The notes beneath the pieces were generated by a model. It was not told the DNA's origin, did no database searches, and saw only the letters and a list, made by a program, of their open reading frames with translations. Source: Desulfuromonadaceae bacterium UBA2294 (GTDB lineage: Bacteria; Desulfobacterota; Desulfuromonadia; Desulfuromonadales; UBA2294). From it: a stretch of 30,120 nt of DNA. A program made the position numbers and the translations under genes. The stretch spans positions 1 through 30,120 of the forward strand of contig DDWE01000094.1 of the NCBI GenBank assembly GCA_002345625.1, written 5' to 3'. Of the stretch, positions 8,999-17,929 are shown one piece after another (within the stretch, counting starts at the first letter, position 1; the number at the start of each line of letters is the position of its first letter).

Positions 8999-10129
8999 TT
9001 ACTGCAGCAGGACCACTACGAGTCCGGTCACAATGATGTTTGCCAGCGCCAGCGGCAGAAACACCTTCCAACCGAGGAACATCAGCTGGTCGTAGCGAAC
9101 ACGGGGCCAGGTGGCGCGAAGCCAGATAAAGAAAAACATGAAGGTGAATATCTTCAGCAGCAGCCAAACAGCCCCCGGAACAGCCTGGAAAATGGCAATG
9201 TTCATCGGAGCACCCCACCCTCCCAGAAAAAGGGTAGCGGCAATGGCGGCAATAATCACCATATTGGCGTACTCAGCCATAAAAAACATGGCGTATTTCA
9301 TCGACGAATACTCGGTGCAGAAACCGGAAACCAGTTCGGTCTCGGCTTCGGGCAGGTCAAACGGAGTCCGGTTGATTTCAGCCATGCCGCAGATGACAAA
9401 CAAGACAAAAGCAACAGGCTGAGAGAACACGTACCAGTTCGGCACCCAATCGGGCAGAAAACTCAAAAATCCGGCGACGCCGTTCAGAGGCTGCATCTGC
9501 AATGCGACGATGTCACGCAAGCTCAACGACTCGGAGAGCATAAAGACAGCAACCAGAGTCAGACCGGCAGCCAATTCGTAAGAGATAACCTGAGCCGAGG
9601 ACCGAAGACCTCCGAGCAGCGAGTACTTGCTGTTGGAAGCCCAACCGGCAAGGACAATACCGTAAACACCGAGTCCAGCCATCGCCAGTACAAAGAGAAT
9701 GCCTATATTCAGCTCGCTGATCTGCTGCGGAACGATGTAGCTGACCCCTTCCAGCCCGGAAGAAAACGGCAGAATGAATTTGGCCGGAATGGTTAAATCG
9801 GCGCCGAACGGGATGACTGCTGCCGTAATTAACGCCGGCACCAGAATCATGATCGGAGCGAGGATAAAAGGGATTTTGCTCGCTTCAGCAGGGATAATAT
9901 CTTCCTTGAAAAAGAGCTTGATCCCGTCAGCAATCGGCTGCAACAGACCGTGCCAACCGGTCTCCATCGGTCCGAGGCGCGTCTGCATATGACCAATCAC
10001 CTTGCGCTCACACCAAGTTGCGTAGGCGACGATGAGCATCAGCACGGTGAAAACCACCAGAATCTTCGCCACCATGACCACCAAAAAGGCAGCTGGGTCG
10101 CTTGAGAAGCTAAGCAGTACTGGATCCAT
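8999..10129 (-). CDS. nuoH: NADH-quinone oxidoreductase subunit H
   Basis: Membrane subunit of complex I (NuoH/ND1) that forms the quinone entry site with NuoB and NuoD. It is 376 residues from ATG 10129, somewhat longer than the 325 of E. coli. Family motifs include WCERKVIGHMQTRLGP near the N-terminus and NRTPFDLPEAETELVSGF in the conserved charged loop. The frame is open 45 bp further upstream, but the segment MRRASGKLCREK does not look like NuoH, and AGAGGA sits correctly before ATG 10129. The gene follows nuoG by 83 bp. Confidence 0.95.
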   Translation of the reverse strand: MDPVLLSFSSDPAAFLVVMVAKILVVFTVLMLIVAYATWCERKVIGHMQTRLGPMETGWHGLLQPIADGIKLFFKEDIIPAEASKIPFILAPIMILVPALITAAVIPFGADLTIPAKFILPFSSGLEGVSYIVPQQISELNIGILFVLAMAGLGVYGIVLAGWASNSKYSLLGGLRSSAQVISYELAAGLTLVAVFMLSESLSLRDIVALQMQPLNGVAGFLSFLPDWVPNWYVFSQPVAFVLFVICGMAEINRTPFDLPEAETELVSGFCTEYSSMKYAMFFMAEYANMVIIAAIAATLFLGGWGAPMNIAIFQAVPGAVWLLLKIFTFMFFFIWLRATWPRVRYDQLMFLGWKVFLPLALANIIVTGLVVVLLQ

Positions 10130-10212
10130 GTCTATCCTCTTTTCTCTACAGAGTTTTCCTGATGCCCGTCGCAACGGGCGATCGCATCAGTCAAATCGAC
10201 GTTTTTACCGCG

Positions 10213-12690
10213 TTAACGAACAACCTGTACCGCAACGGCCGCTTCACCCTTGTACAGAGTATTGATCTGCGCGGAGCTGAAGTGGTAGGGGGCGAACAGC
10301 ACCCCTTTCGGCAAACGCTTGCCGATTTTTGCTTTCAACTTCAGCTCAACGCCGTTCGCTTTAAGGGCAACCTGATCTCCCTCTCTGAGCTTCAATGCCT
10401 TTGCATCCTCGGAGCCGAACTCAACATAGCCTTCACTGACCACAGCATTCGGACCCGTTGCCCTGGTCGAGACCGTACCACTATGATGCAAGGCACTTCC
10501 GGTCAGCAGAACATAGTCGCCCGCAACCGGCTCAGCGCCGGCAACTGCAATAAGATTCTTATGCTTAACCGTCAGGGACTCTCCACCCCAGACAACACCC
10601 TGCGGGCCGATCTGATCATAGGCGATCCCGGTGTAGCCAGCACTTTCGGCAACGGCAGCAAACAGCGCGGCCGGACCGGTGTAACTAACACTGCTACCAA
10701 GGCAGGCAATAACTTGAGCCAGAATAGCGCCATCGGTTTTCGCCTCACCGGGGCTGCTGATGCCGGCACGCACCTTTTGAATGCGGCGCTCGGCGTTGGT
10801 GAAGGTGCCGTCTTTCTCGGCAAACGATGCCGCCGGTAGCACAACATCGGCCAGGGCAGCGGTCGGGGTCATAAACAGATCATGGACAACAACGAAGTCA
10901 GCTCCGGCCAGAGCCTTAAGCGCTTTGTCGCGATCGGGGTAGGAGGAGACAATATCCTCACCGACGATATAGAGCGCCGACAGCTCACCTTTCCCTGCGG
11001 CAGTCAGCATCTGCTGGGCGCCCATTCCACCCGGACCGGGAAGAACACCGAGGTCAATTGCTCCCTGGCTGTTCGCTTTTTCACCACACAGGTACAGGCC
11101 ACTGCCCTCTTTGCCGACATTCCCGGACAGAAGGGCAAGGTTTGCGGCGGCAATGGCGATCTCACGGCTCTGTGCCGTGTAGGGCAGGCCGTAGGCCAGA
11201 AGAATGGCGCTACGCTTGGCACCGGCAAGAGCGGCCGCCGCTGCGCGAATCAGCTCAGCTGAGACACCCGTTAATGCGGCAACCTTTTCCGGCGTGTAAG
11301 CGGCCAGAGCCTGAGTTAAGGCATCAAGCCCATTAACCCCATCGGTCACCGCTTTGCCACTGGCGATCAACTCCTGGCACAGCGCGTTGAGGACGTTAAC
11401 TTCCAGTCCGGGCTTGTGCAACAGGGTCTTGGCACCGGGCAACTTATCAAACTTGCCGTTTTTGTCGCCAACGATAAACAGTTGGGCTTCGCGGCGCTTG
11501 ACGGCTTGGTTCACAGTCATGCCGAAAACCGGGTGCGTTTCGTAAAAATCGGAACGTATCGAGAGAATGACATCAGCCTCTTCAACCTGCGGGAACGTAC
11601 CGGTTGAAGCGGTCACACCCAAGGTCTGCTTGAGCCCCTCCGTCACCCCTTTGTAGCATTCACCGCCGGAATGATCGAGATTAGCAGTGCCGATGACGCT
11701 GGCGAGGTTTTTGACCAGGAACAGTTCTTCGTTGGTCAGACGGGCACCGGAGATGACGCCGACGCCTTTTCCATCCTGCGCCTTCTTTAAGCCGGCGGAA
11801 ATAACCGCCAATGCTTCATCCCAGTCCGCCTCAACCAGCTGACCATCCCTCTTCACCAGAGGCTTGGTCAGGCGCTCGCCACTGTTGACATAGGAGGAAC
11901 CAAAGCGGCCGCGAACACAGAGATTGCCGTCGTTGACCCCGATCTTGTCGTTAAAGCGGATAGTCTCGACCTTGTTATTCAGCACACCGAGAGTAACGGT
12001 GCAGCCGTTGCCACAATAACCGCAGACCGAATCGACTTCCTTGAGCTGCCAGGGGCGCGCCTTGAACTTGAACGGGCGCGGCAGCAGGGCTCCGACCGGG
12101 CACATTGAGACACACTGGCCGCAGAATTCGCAGTCAAGCCCACGGTCGAAGGCAGTGGCAATCTTGGTCTCAAAGCCGCGATTAATGAACGAATAGGAGC
12201 CATAGGCGACAATCTCATCGCAGACCCGCACACACTTGCCGCAGAGCACGCAGCGGTTCATGTTACGTTCAATCAGCGGGTTGACCTCGTCTTTTTCCAG
12301 ATCGAATTTCTCGCCGGCAAAACGATTGGTCACCACTTCGTACTCATAGGTCAGATCCTGCAGGTCGCATTCACCACCCTTGTCACAAACCGGGCAATCG
12401 ACCACATGGTTGACCAACAGAAACTCAAGTACGGTCTTGCGAACCTTGCGAATCTCGTCGGACATCGTCCGCACGATCATCCCCTCTGTGACCGGAGTCG
12501 TACAGGAGGGTATCAGGCGCCCCTTCATCTGCTCAACTTCGACCAGACAGACGCGGCAGGCGCCGTAAGGCAGGAGTTTTTTAGCATAGCAAAGCACCGG
12601 GATATCGATACCGGCCTCGCGGGCAGCTTCGTAGATGGTGGCAGATTTGCTGACCGTGATCTGCTTGCCGTCAATCGTCAGATTAACCAT
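10213..12690 (-). CDS. nuoG: NADH-quinone oxidoreductase subunit G
   Basis: Large iron-sulfur subunit of the NADH-oxidising module, 825 residues. Domains in order: an N-terminal [2Fe-2S] ferredoxin (Cys34, 45, 48, 63), the His/Cys [4Fe-4S] motif HVVDCPVCDKGGEC (His95, Cys99, 102, 108), two further [4Fe-4S] motifs CVLCGKCVRVC (147-157) and CEFCGQCVSMCP (187-197), then a molybdopterin-oxidoreductase-like domain. That last domain opens with CGYCGNGC (Cys223, 226, 230) and CVRGRFG, consistent with an N7-type cluster. In complex I this domain normally carries no molybdenum. AGAGGA precedes ATG 12690. The start and all N-terminal ligands are intact. Confidence 0.95.
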   Translation of the reverse strand: MVNLTIDGKQITVSKSATIYEAAREAGIDIPVLCYAKKLLPYGACRVCLVEVEQMKGRLIPSCTTPVTEGMIVRTMSDEIRKVRKTVLEFLLVNHVVDCPVCDKGGECDLQDLTYEYEVVTNRFAGEKFDLEKDEVNPLIERNMNRCVLCGKCVRVCDEIVAYGSYSFINRGFETKIATAFDRGLDCEFCGQCVSMCPVGALLPRPFKFKARPWQLKEVDSVCGYCGNGCTVTLGVLNNKVETIRFNDKIGVNDGNLCVRGRFGSSYVNSGERLTKPLVKRDGQLVEADWDEALAVISAGLKKAQDGKGVGVISGARLTNEELFLVKNLASVIGTANLDHSGGECYKGVTEGLKQTLGVTASTGTFPQVEEADVILSIRSDFYETHPVFGMTVNQAVKRREAQLFIVGDKNGKFDKLPGAKTLLHKPGLEVNVLNALCQELIASGKAVTDGVNGLDALTQALAAYTPEKVAALTGVSAELIRAAAAALAGAKRSAILLAYGLPYTAQSREIAIAAANLALLSGNVGKEGSGLYLCGEKANSQGAIDLGVLPGPGGMGAQQMLTAAGKGELSALYIVGEDIVSSYPDRDKALKALAGADFVVVHDLFMTPTAALADVVLPAASFAEKDGTFTNAERRIQKVRAGISSPGEAKTDGAILAQVIACLGSSVSYTGPAALFAAVAESAGYTGIAYDQIGPQGVVWGGESLTVKHKNLIAVAGAEPVAGDYVLLTGSALHHSGTVSTRATGPNAVVSEGYVEFGSEDAKALKLREGDQVALKANGVELKLKAKIGKRLPKGVLFAPYHFSSAQINTLYKGEAAVAVQVVR

Positions 12691-12728
12691 CGTGTCCTCT
12701 TATCTCGAAACGGATGATAATGGAGTCG

Positions 12729-14510
12729 CTATTCGATCGCCATGAACGGACAGGCATCGTAGCAGGAAGTGCAACGGGTGCACTTGTCGAGCTCGATCTT
12801 TGCCAATTGCCCTTTTTCCCAGGTAATCGCATCAACCGGACAGGCCTTGAAGCACAAACCGCATTTCTTACAGGCTGCGTCCATCACTTCAAACTTGAGC
12901 AGCGGTTTACAGGAGTGCGACGGGCAGGCCTTCTCCTTGATGTGCGCTTCATACTCATGACGGAAATATCGAATGGTCGACAATACCGGGTTTGGCGCCG
13001 TCTGGCCGAGACCGCAGAGCGAACTCTTCTTGATATCGTAGGCCATGTCCTGCAGCAGTTCGATATCGCCCTCCTGCCCTTTACCTTCGGTGATCCGCTC
13101 AAGTATCTCGAGCATGATCTTCAGGCCGATACGGCACGGGATACATTTGCCGCACGACTCGACACGGGTAAAGTTGAGGAAGAAGCGGGCGATGTCGACC
13201 ATGCAGGTCGTTTCGTCCATAACCACCAGACCACCGGAACCCATCATGGCGCCGGCCTTGATCAGCGAGTCGTAGTCAACTTCGGCATCGAGGGCCTCTG
13301 CCGGCAAACAACCACCGGAAGGACCACCGGCCTGAACCGCCTTGAATTTGCGGTTTTTCAGGATGCCGCCGCAAACATCGTAGATAACCTCTTTCATCGT
13401 CGTACCGGCGGGAACCTCGACCAGTCCTGTGTGCTTGACCTTGCCGGTCAAGGCAAAGATTTTGGTCCCCTTGGTCCCTTCAGTCCCGATCGACGCATAC
13501 CAGTCGGCACCGTTGTAAAAGATGTAAGAGATATTGGCAAAGGTTTCGACGTTGTTAATATTGGTCGGCTTGTTCCAAAGACCCCGCACAGCAGGGAACG
13601 GTGGGCGTGGGCGACTCATGCCGCGCTGCCCTTCGATAGACGCCATCAGTGCCGTCTCTTCACCGCAAACGAAGGCGCCTGCACCGGCCTTGATCCGCAT
13701 ATCAAATTTGAAACCGAGGCCCATGCAGTTGTCGCCGAGGATCCCTTTCTCGTAACAGGTATCGATGGCTTTCTGCAGACGTTTGATCGCCAGCGGGTAC
13801 TCGGCACGGCAATAAACATAACCGAAGGTGCAGCCGATGGCGTAAGCGCCGATCATCATCCCTTCAATCAGGCCATAGGGGTCGCCTTCAAGGACCGAAC
13901 GGTCCATAAACGCACCTGGATCCCCCTCGTCAGCGTTGCAGATCAGGTATTTCTGATCGCCGGGAGTTGCTTTGCAAAACGACCATTTGACGCCGGTCGG
14001 AAAGCCGCCCCCCCCTCGGCCACGCAGGCCGGAGCGCTTGACTTCCTCGATAACTTCTTCCGGCTTCATCGCCACCGCTTTTTTAATGCCGGTGAACCCT
14101 TTGTGGGCGATGAAATCGTCAATACTCTCGGCGTCAATAGTGCCGCAACGCGAGAAGATGATGCGCTGCTGCTTGGCAAGAAAGTCGGTGTAATATTTAC
14201 CGGCGACTTTTTTCTCCACCGGCGCATTGGCGAGCATGTGCTCTTCGACGATCTGCGGGACCATCTCAGGGGTGACAAAATCGTAGGTCACCGCTTCCTG
14301 GCCCGGAAGGACGATGTCGACCAGGACGTCGTTGGCACAAAGGCCGCGACAACCGGTTTTCTTGACATCGCAACGCTTTCCAAGCTTGGCAGCGACTCCA
14401 TGCTTGACGAATTCGGCTTCGAACGCATCAGCCACCTTGAGCGAGCCAGAGGCGATGCCACCGGTGCCGGTGCAGATCAGAACTTGAATGTTTTCAGCTG
14501 TTTCAGCCAT
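12729..14510 (-). CDS. nuoF: NADH-quinone oxidoreductase subunit F with ferredoxin-like extensions
   Basis: NADH-binding flavoprotein subunit of complex I, 593 residues against about 445 in E. coli. Core motifs are GLRGRGGGGFPTGVKW (NADH site), NADEGDPGAFMDRSVLEGDP (FMN site) and ESCGKCIPCRIG with SLCGLGQTAPNP (cluster N3). The extra length is an N-terminal thioredoxin-like domain of about 90 residues and a C-terminal pair of [4Fe-4S] motifs, CKKCGLCFKACP and CTRCTSCYDACP. This layout also occurs in hydrogenase and electron-bifurcating NuoF homologues. In the N-terminal domain Cys13, Cys54 and Cys58 are in place for a [2Fe-2S] cluster, but the position where CxGTGC would supply another Cys is Gly18. 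It sits directly between nuoE and nuoG, so membership in complex I is clear. Confidence 0.95.
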   Translation of the reverse strand: MAETAENIQVLICTGTGGIASGSLKVADAFEAEFVKHGVAAKLGKRCDVKKTGCRGLCANDVLVDIVLPGQEAVTYDFVTPEMVPQIVEEHMLANAPVEKKVAGKYYTDFLAKQQRIIFSRCGTIDAESIDDFIAHKGFTGIKKAVAMKPEEVIEEVKRSGLRGRGGGGFPTGVKWSFCKATPGDQKYLICNADEGDPGAFMDRSVLEGDPYGLIEGMMIGAYAIGCTFGYVYCRAEYPLAIKRLQKAIDTCYEKGILGDNCMGLGFKFDMRIKAGAGAFVCGEETALMASIEGQRGMSRPRPPFPAVRGLWNKPTNINNVETFANISYIFYNGADWYASIGTEGTKGTKIFALTGKVKHTGLVEVPAGTTMKEVIYDVCGGILKNRKFKAVQAGGPSGGCLPAEALDAEVDYDSLIKAGAMMGSGGLVVMDETTCMVDIARFFLNFTRVESCGKCIPCRIGLKIMLEILERITEGKGQEGDIELLQDMAYDIKKSSLCGLGQTAPNPVLSTIRYFRHEYEAHIKEKACPSHSCKPLLKFEVMDAACKKCGLCFKACPVDAITWEKGQLAKIELDKCTRCTSCYDACPFMAIE

Positions 14511-14535
14511 AAAACCCTCGGTCGGTTGACGGTGA

Positions 14536-15033
14536 TCAGTCCATCTTCTGGTATTTCGCGATAACCTCGTCCACCTTCTGCACAGTCAAAGAGCCAAAGG
14601 TGTCTTCGTTGACCATGATAACCGGCGCCATACCACAGGCACCGATGCAGGCGACATACTCGGCAGTGAACTTGAGATCTTCGGTGGTCTCTGCGTGACC
14701 AACACCGATACGCTCCTTGATCGTCTCCGCAATACGCCCGGCCCCTTTGACGTGACAGGCCGTTCCCATACAGACACGAACGATGTATTTTCCGCGCGGC
14801 TCAAGATGAAACTGGGCGTAAAAGGTCAGAACACCGTAAATCTGACTGGTATAGACATTGAGTCGCTCAGCAACCAGATGAACGCAGGGTTCAGGCACAA
14901 ACCCGTAGTGTTCCTGAATTGCCTGCAACACCGGCATCAGTGCTCCATGCATGTCCAGATATTTATCAAGGATCGCATTGGCTCCCGCCAGATCGATCTC
15001 TTCTTCCTGAACTTCTGCCACTGCTTCGCTCAT
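14536..15033 (-). CDS. nuoE: NADH-quinone oxidoreductase subunit E
   Basis: Thioredoxin-fold [2Fe-2S] subunit of the NADH module, 165 residues. Cluster ligands are Cys88 and Cys93 in CMGTACHVKGAG and Cys129 and Cys133 in ACIGACGMAPV, the standard set for cluster N1a. An N-terminal helical region with QEHYGFVPEPCVHLVA is typical. AGAGGG lies before ATG 15033. It is 24 bp after nuoD and 25 bp before nuoF. Confidence 0.96.
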   Translation of the reverse strand: MSEAVAEVQEEEIDLAGANAILDKYLDMHGALMPVLQAIQEHYGFVPEPCVHLVAERLNVYTSQIYGVLTFYAQFHLEPRGKYIVRVCMGTACHVKGAGRIAETIKERIGVGHAETTEDLKFTAEYVACIGACGMAPVIMVNEDTFGSLTVQKVDEVIAKYQKMD

Positions 15034-15057
15034 GGAATTCCCTCTCGCGTGGAAACG

Positions 15058-16239
15058 TTAGCGGTCAATCTCACCCAGGACGATATCCAGTGTCCCGATG
15101 GTGGCAATGACGTCGGCCAGCAGTGAGCCTTCGACCATCTGCGGCAATGCCTGCAGGTTGACAAAGGACGGTGGCCGAATCTTCATCCGGAACGGTTGCG
15201 GCGATCCATCTGAAACCAGATAGTAGCCGAGCTCGCCTTTCGGCGCTTCGATCCCCTGATAAACCTCACCGACTTCCGGCTTAAACCCTTCGGTGATGAT
15301 TTTAAACTGGTGGATCAGACCTTCGATGGTATTGACAACATCCTGCTTCGGCGGCAGGCAGACCTTCGGGCAATCGGCAAGAATCGGACCGGGCTTAAGC
15401 TTGTCGAGGGCCTGCAGGATAATTTTGCACGACTCACGCATTTCATCGAGACGGGCTTTATAACGGCCGAAGGTGTCACAATCATCACGGACAATAACCT
15501 TGAAGTCGTAATCTTCGTAACCACTGTAAGGATTGTCGCGACGCAGATCCCAGTCGACACCTGAGCAACGCAGAGCGGGCCCGGTAAGTCCGATATCGAT
15601 GGCGTCCTCAGCACTGATCTTGCCGACGCCGATGGTTCGCTTCTGCCATATTTTATTACCGGTCAGCAACCCTTCGTAGGTATCGACCAGTCCCGGCATC
15701 TTGCTGGCAAAAGCGCGGATGTCTTCCGTTATTCCGGCCGGCAGATCTGCTGAAAGACCACCGACGCGGAAATAGTTGGAGGTCATGCGCGCACCGGAGA
15801 TCTTCTCGTAAATGTCGATGATCTCTTCACGCTCACGGAAGCAGTAAAGAAACACCGTCATCGCGCCGATGTCGAGAGCGTGAGTTGCCAGCCAGACCAG
15901 ATGACTCTTTAGACGAGTCAACTCGGCGAGCATGACACGGATCGTGTTGGCGCGGGCCGGAATTTTGTCGGTAATTCCGAGCAGTTTCTCCACTGCCAGA
16001 ACGTAACCGAGGTTGTTGCTCATCGGCGCCAGATAATCGAGACGGTCGGTCAGCGGAATCGTCTGATGGTAGGTGCGGTGCTCAGACAATTTCTCGACCC
16101 CGCGGTGCAAAAAGCCGATGTGCGGCGTCGCCTTGACCACAGTCTCGCCGTCCAGCTCCAGAATCAGCTGCAAAACGCCATGGGTCGAGGGGTGCTGCGG
16201 ACCCATGTTTACGGTCATAGTTTCTTTATTCGCCATCAT
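15058..16239 (-). CDS. nuoD: NADH-quinone oxidoreductase subunit D
   Basis: 49-kDa-type subunit lining the quinone site, 393 residues. NMGPQHPSTHGVLQL near the N-terminus holds the loop whose histidine protonates quinone. HIGFLHRGVEKLSEHRTYHQ and PKGELGYYLVSDG are further family motifs, and the C-terminus ends in the conserved pattern LGEIDR. There are two adjacent ATG codons (16239 and 16236). AGAGG fits the second slightly better, which would remove one residue. NuoC and NuoD are separate genes here, not fused as in E. coli. Confidence 0.96.
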   Translation of the reverse strand: MMANKETMTVNMGPQHPSTHGVLQLILELDGETVVKATPHIGFLHRGVEKLSEHRTYHQTIPLTDRLDYLAPMSNNLGYVLAVEKLLGITDKIPARANTIRVMLAELTRLKSHLVWLATHALDIGAMTVFLYCFREREEIIDIYEKISGARMTSNYFRVGGLSADLPAGITEDIRAFASKMPGLVDTYEGLLTGNKIWQKRTIGVGKISAEDAIDIGLTGPALRCSGVDWDLRRDNPYSGYEDYDFKVIVRDDCDTFGRYKARLDEMRESCKIILQALDKLKPGPILADCPKVCLPPKQDVVNTIEGLIHQFKIITEGFKPEVGEVYQGIEAPKGELGYYLVSDGSPQPFRMKIRPPSFVNLQALPQMVEGSLLADVIATIGTLDIVLGEIDR

Positions 16240-16288
16240 TTGCCTCTTTTATTGATCCCAAAGGATTGGAGTTCACTGGCCGTCCAGG

Positions 16289-16771
16289 TTATTGCAGACG
16301 CCCCTGATACGGTTCGCGGTCGGGCCCCTGAAGCGGGTAGTCTTTACGCAGGGGATGTCCGACCCAATCGGCCGGCATCAGGATGCGGCGCAGGTCGGGG
16401 TGGTTGTTGAAGGTAATCCCCATCAGGTCCCAACACTCACGCTCAGGCCAGTTGGCAGTGCTCCAGACACCACTGACCGTATCAACAGCGGCATCCTTCT
16501 CTTCTACCGGAACCTTAATGCGCAAGCGGTCCTTCAGGGCGATGTTGTAAAGGTTGTACACCACCATGAAGCGCGGCGACTGGCCGAGATAATCGACCCC
16601 ACAAAGATCACAGAGAAAATTGTAACCAAGCTCTTCCTTGAGGAAGGTGCTCACGGCAACGATCTGCTCTTTCTTGACCGTAATGGTCGTCTCGCCCCGG
16701 AACTCGACCACGTCCAGAACGACATCGGAAAACTTCTGCTTCAGCTTGCCAACGGCGGCATGTTCACTCAT
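16289..16771 (-). CDS. nuoC: NADH-quinone oxidoreductase subunit C
   Basis: 30-kDa-type peripheral subunit, 160 residues. The signature is seen in NWPERECWDLMGITFNNHPD, followed by RRILMPADWVGHPLRKDYPL. It has no cofactor and helps hold the quinone module together. It starts with ATG 16771 after GGGTAGG and lies between nuoB and nuoD with gaps of about 50 bp. Confidence 0.95.
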   Translation of the reverse strand: MSEHAAVGKLKQKFSDVVLDVVEFRGETTITVKKEQIVAVSTFLKEELGYNFLCDLCGVDYLGQSPRFMVVYNLYNIALKDRLRIKVPVEEKDAAVDTVSGVWSTANWPERECWDLMGITFNNHPDLRRILMPADWVGHPLRKDYPLQGPDREPYQGRLQ

Positions 16772-16821
16772 GGCGTGCTACCTACCCTTCAAAACGCCCG
16801 GTCAGCACCAGGCTGTTAAAC

Positions 16822-17328
16822 TTACGAAGAAATCCGCTCACCGAATCCGATTACGGAACCAAAGGAATTGCGCTCCGCCATGATCTTCTCCTGCAGCTTG
16901 TTAATGCCGTAGATCAGACCCTCTGGCCGCGGCGGACATCCCGGGATGTAAACGTCAACCGGCAAATACTGGTCAATCCCCTGCACCGTGCTATAGGTGT
17001 CAAAGATCCCGCCGGAGCAAGCGCAAGCTCCCATGGCGATGACGTATTTCGGCTCGGGCATCTGCTCATAAACCGTCTGGATGACCGGCAACATCTTCTG
17101 GGTCACGGTGCCGGCGATGATGATGACATCAGACTGACGCGGTGAAGCGCGGAACAGGATCCCAAACCGGTCAAGGTCGAAACGGGCAGCGCCGGCGGCC
17201 ATCATCTCAATGGCGCAACAAGCGAGACCAAACGTCATCGGCCACAACGAGCGGGATCTGGACCAGTTGACCAACTTGTCCAGCGACGTCGTGAGCACAT
17301 TATTTCCCAGCGTCTTCTCTACTCCCAT
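16822..17328 (-). CDS. nuoB: NADH-quinone oxidoreductase subunit B
   Basis: Subunit carrying cluster N2, the last electron carrier before quinone; 168 residues. The four ligands are visible: the tandem Cys37-Cys38 in FGLACCAIEMM, Cys102 in AMGACACSGG and Cys131 in YIPGCPPRPEGLIYG. Its start overlaps the end of nuoA by 10 bp, so the two are probably translated together. Confidence 0.97.
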   Translation of the reverse strand: MGVEKTLGNNVLTTSLDKLVNWSRSRSLWPMTFGLACCAIEMMAAGAARFDLDRFGILFRASPRQSDVIIIAGTVTQKMLPVIQTVYEQMPEPKYVIAMGACACSGGIFDTYSTVQGIDQYLPVDVYIPGCPPRPEGLIYGINKLQEKIMAERNSFGSVIGFGERISS

Positions 17329-17675
17329 TCCAGAGCTCCTTTTTTCCAGACATAGACGTAACCGACCAGCAGAATGAACACAAATACGCCCATCTCGACG
17401 AAGCCGAACACGCCAAGCTTCTTGAACATCACCGCCCAGGGATAAAGAAACGCCACCTCAATATCGAAAACGATAAAGAGCATGGCGATGATGTAGAACT
17501 TGATATCAAAACGCTCACGTGCCGTACCGATCAACGGCATACCGCACTCGTACGGGGCCAACTTGACGGCGGACGGCTTTTTCTGCCCGATCAGGCGGGA
17601 AAAAACCACCGACCCGGTGGCAAACATGACGGCCACGGTAAAAAGCGCAAGTATCGGCAGGGAATTGTCTAACAT
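17319..17675 (-). CDS. nuoA: NADH-quinone oxidoreductase subunit A
   Basis: Three-helix membrane subunit (NuoA/ND3), 118 residues, the first gene of the operon. The segment KLAPYECGMPLIGTARERFD contains the conserved cysteine loop near the quinone channel, followed by KFYIIAMLFIVFDIEVAFLY. GGGAGGAG precedes ATG 17675. A promoter candidate lies about 80-110 bp upstream. Confidence 0.96.
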   Translation of the reverse strand: MLDNSLPILALFTVAVMFATGSVVFSRLIGQKKPSAVKLAPYECGMPLIGTARERFDIKFYIIAMLFIVFDIEVAFLYPWAVMFKKLGVFGFVEMGVFVFILLVGYVYVWKKGALEWE

Positions 17676-17754
17676 GTAGCGGCTCCTCCCAACGGAATTA
17701 TGAGACTGGCTGAAAAATAAAATAATGGTTGGGTAATCAATAATTCAGCGTGGG

Positions 17755-17783
17755 AAGTTAGGATAATCTAAGCCCTCTGTCAA
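17755..17783 (-). promoter_or_regulatory. Sigma-70-like promoter candidate for the nuo operon
   Basis: On the minus strand a perfect TTGACA (17778-17783) is followed after 17 bases by TAACTT (17755-17760), which keeps the T, A and final T of the -10 consensus. The start of transcription would lie about 70 bases before nuoA. Assigned by eye only. Confidence 0.5.
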
Positions 17784-17790
17784 GGGAAAA

Positions 17791-17810
17791 ATACAGTATA
17801 CAGTATGCAG
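17791..17810. promoter_or_regulatory. Tandem near-palindromic motif upstream of the nuo promoter
   Basis: Two overlapping copies of a 9-base near-palindrome (ATACAGTAT) stand side by side, starting 7 bases upstream of the predicted -35 box. Tandem symmetric words at this place suit a regulator binding site, but no regulator family is recognised. Confidence 0.3.
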
Positions 17811-17878
17811 ATTCAGATCAATTTTGATCCAATTACTCCCGCAATCGAGCCCCGCTGACCGGCTGCGGTTCCGCACAT

Positions 17879-17907
17879 AAAAAAAGCCCCCGACTGTTGC
17901 CGGGGGC
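17879..17907 (-). terminator. Intrinsic terminator after the six-heme cytochrome gene
   Basis: On the minus strand the 7-bp stem GCCCCCG / CGGGGGC with an 8-base loop is followed by seven T residues. It starts about 22 bp after the cytochrome stop at 17930, so that gene ends its own transcript before nuo begins. Confidence 0.9.
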
Positions 17908-17929
17908 CTTTGGTCCCAATATGTCTGGA

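Noticed and set aside
12714..14564. 616-codon open frame on the plus strand opposite nuoF
   Set aside because: It mirrors nuoF, whose intact motifs fill the same DNA. The translation has no family features and arises from codon bias of the real gene.
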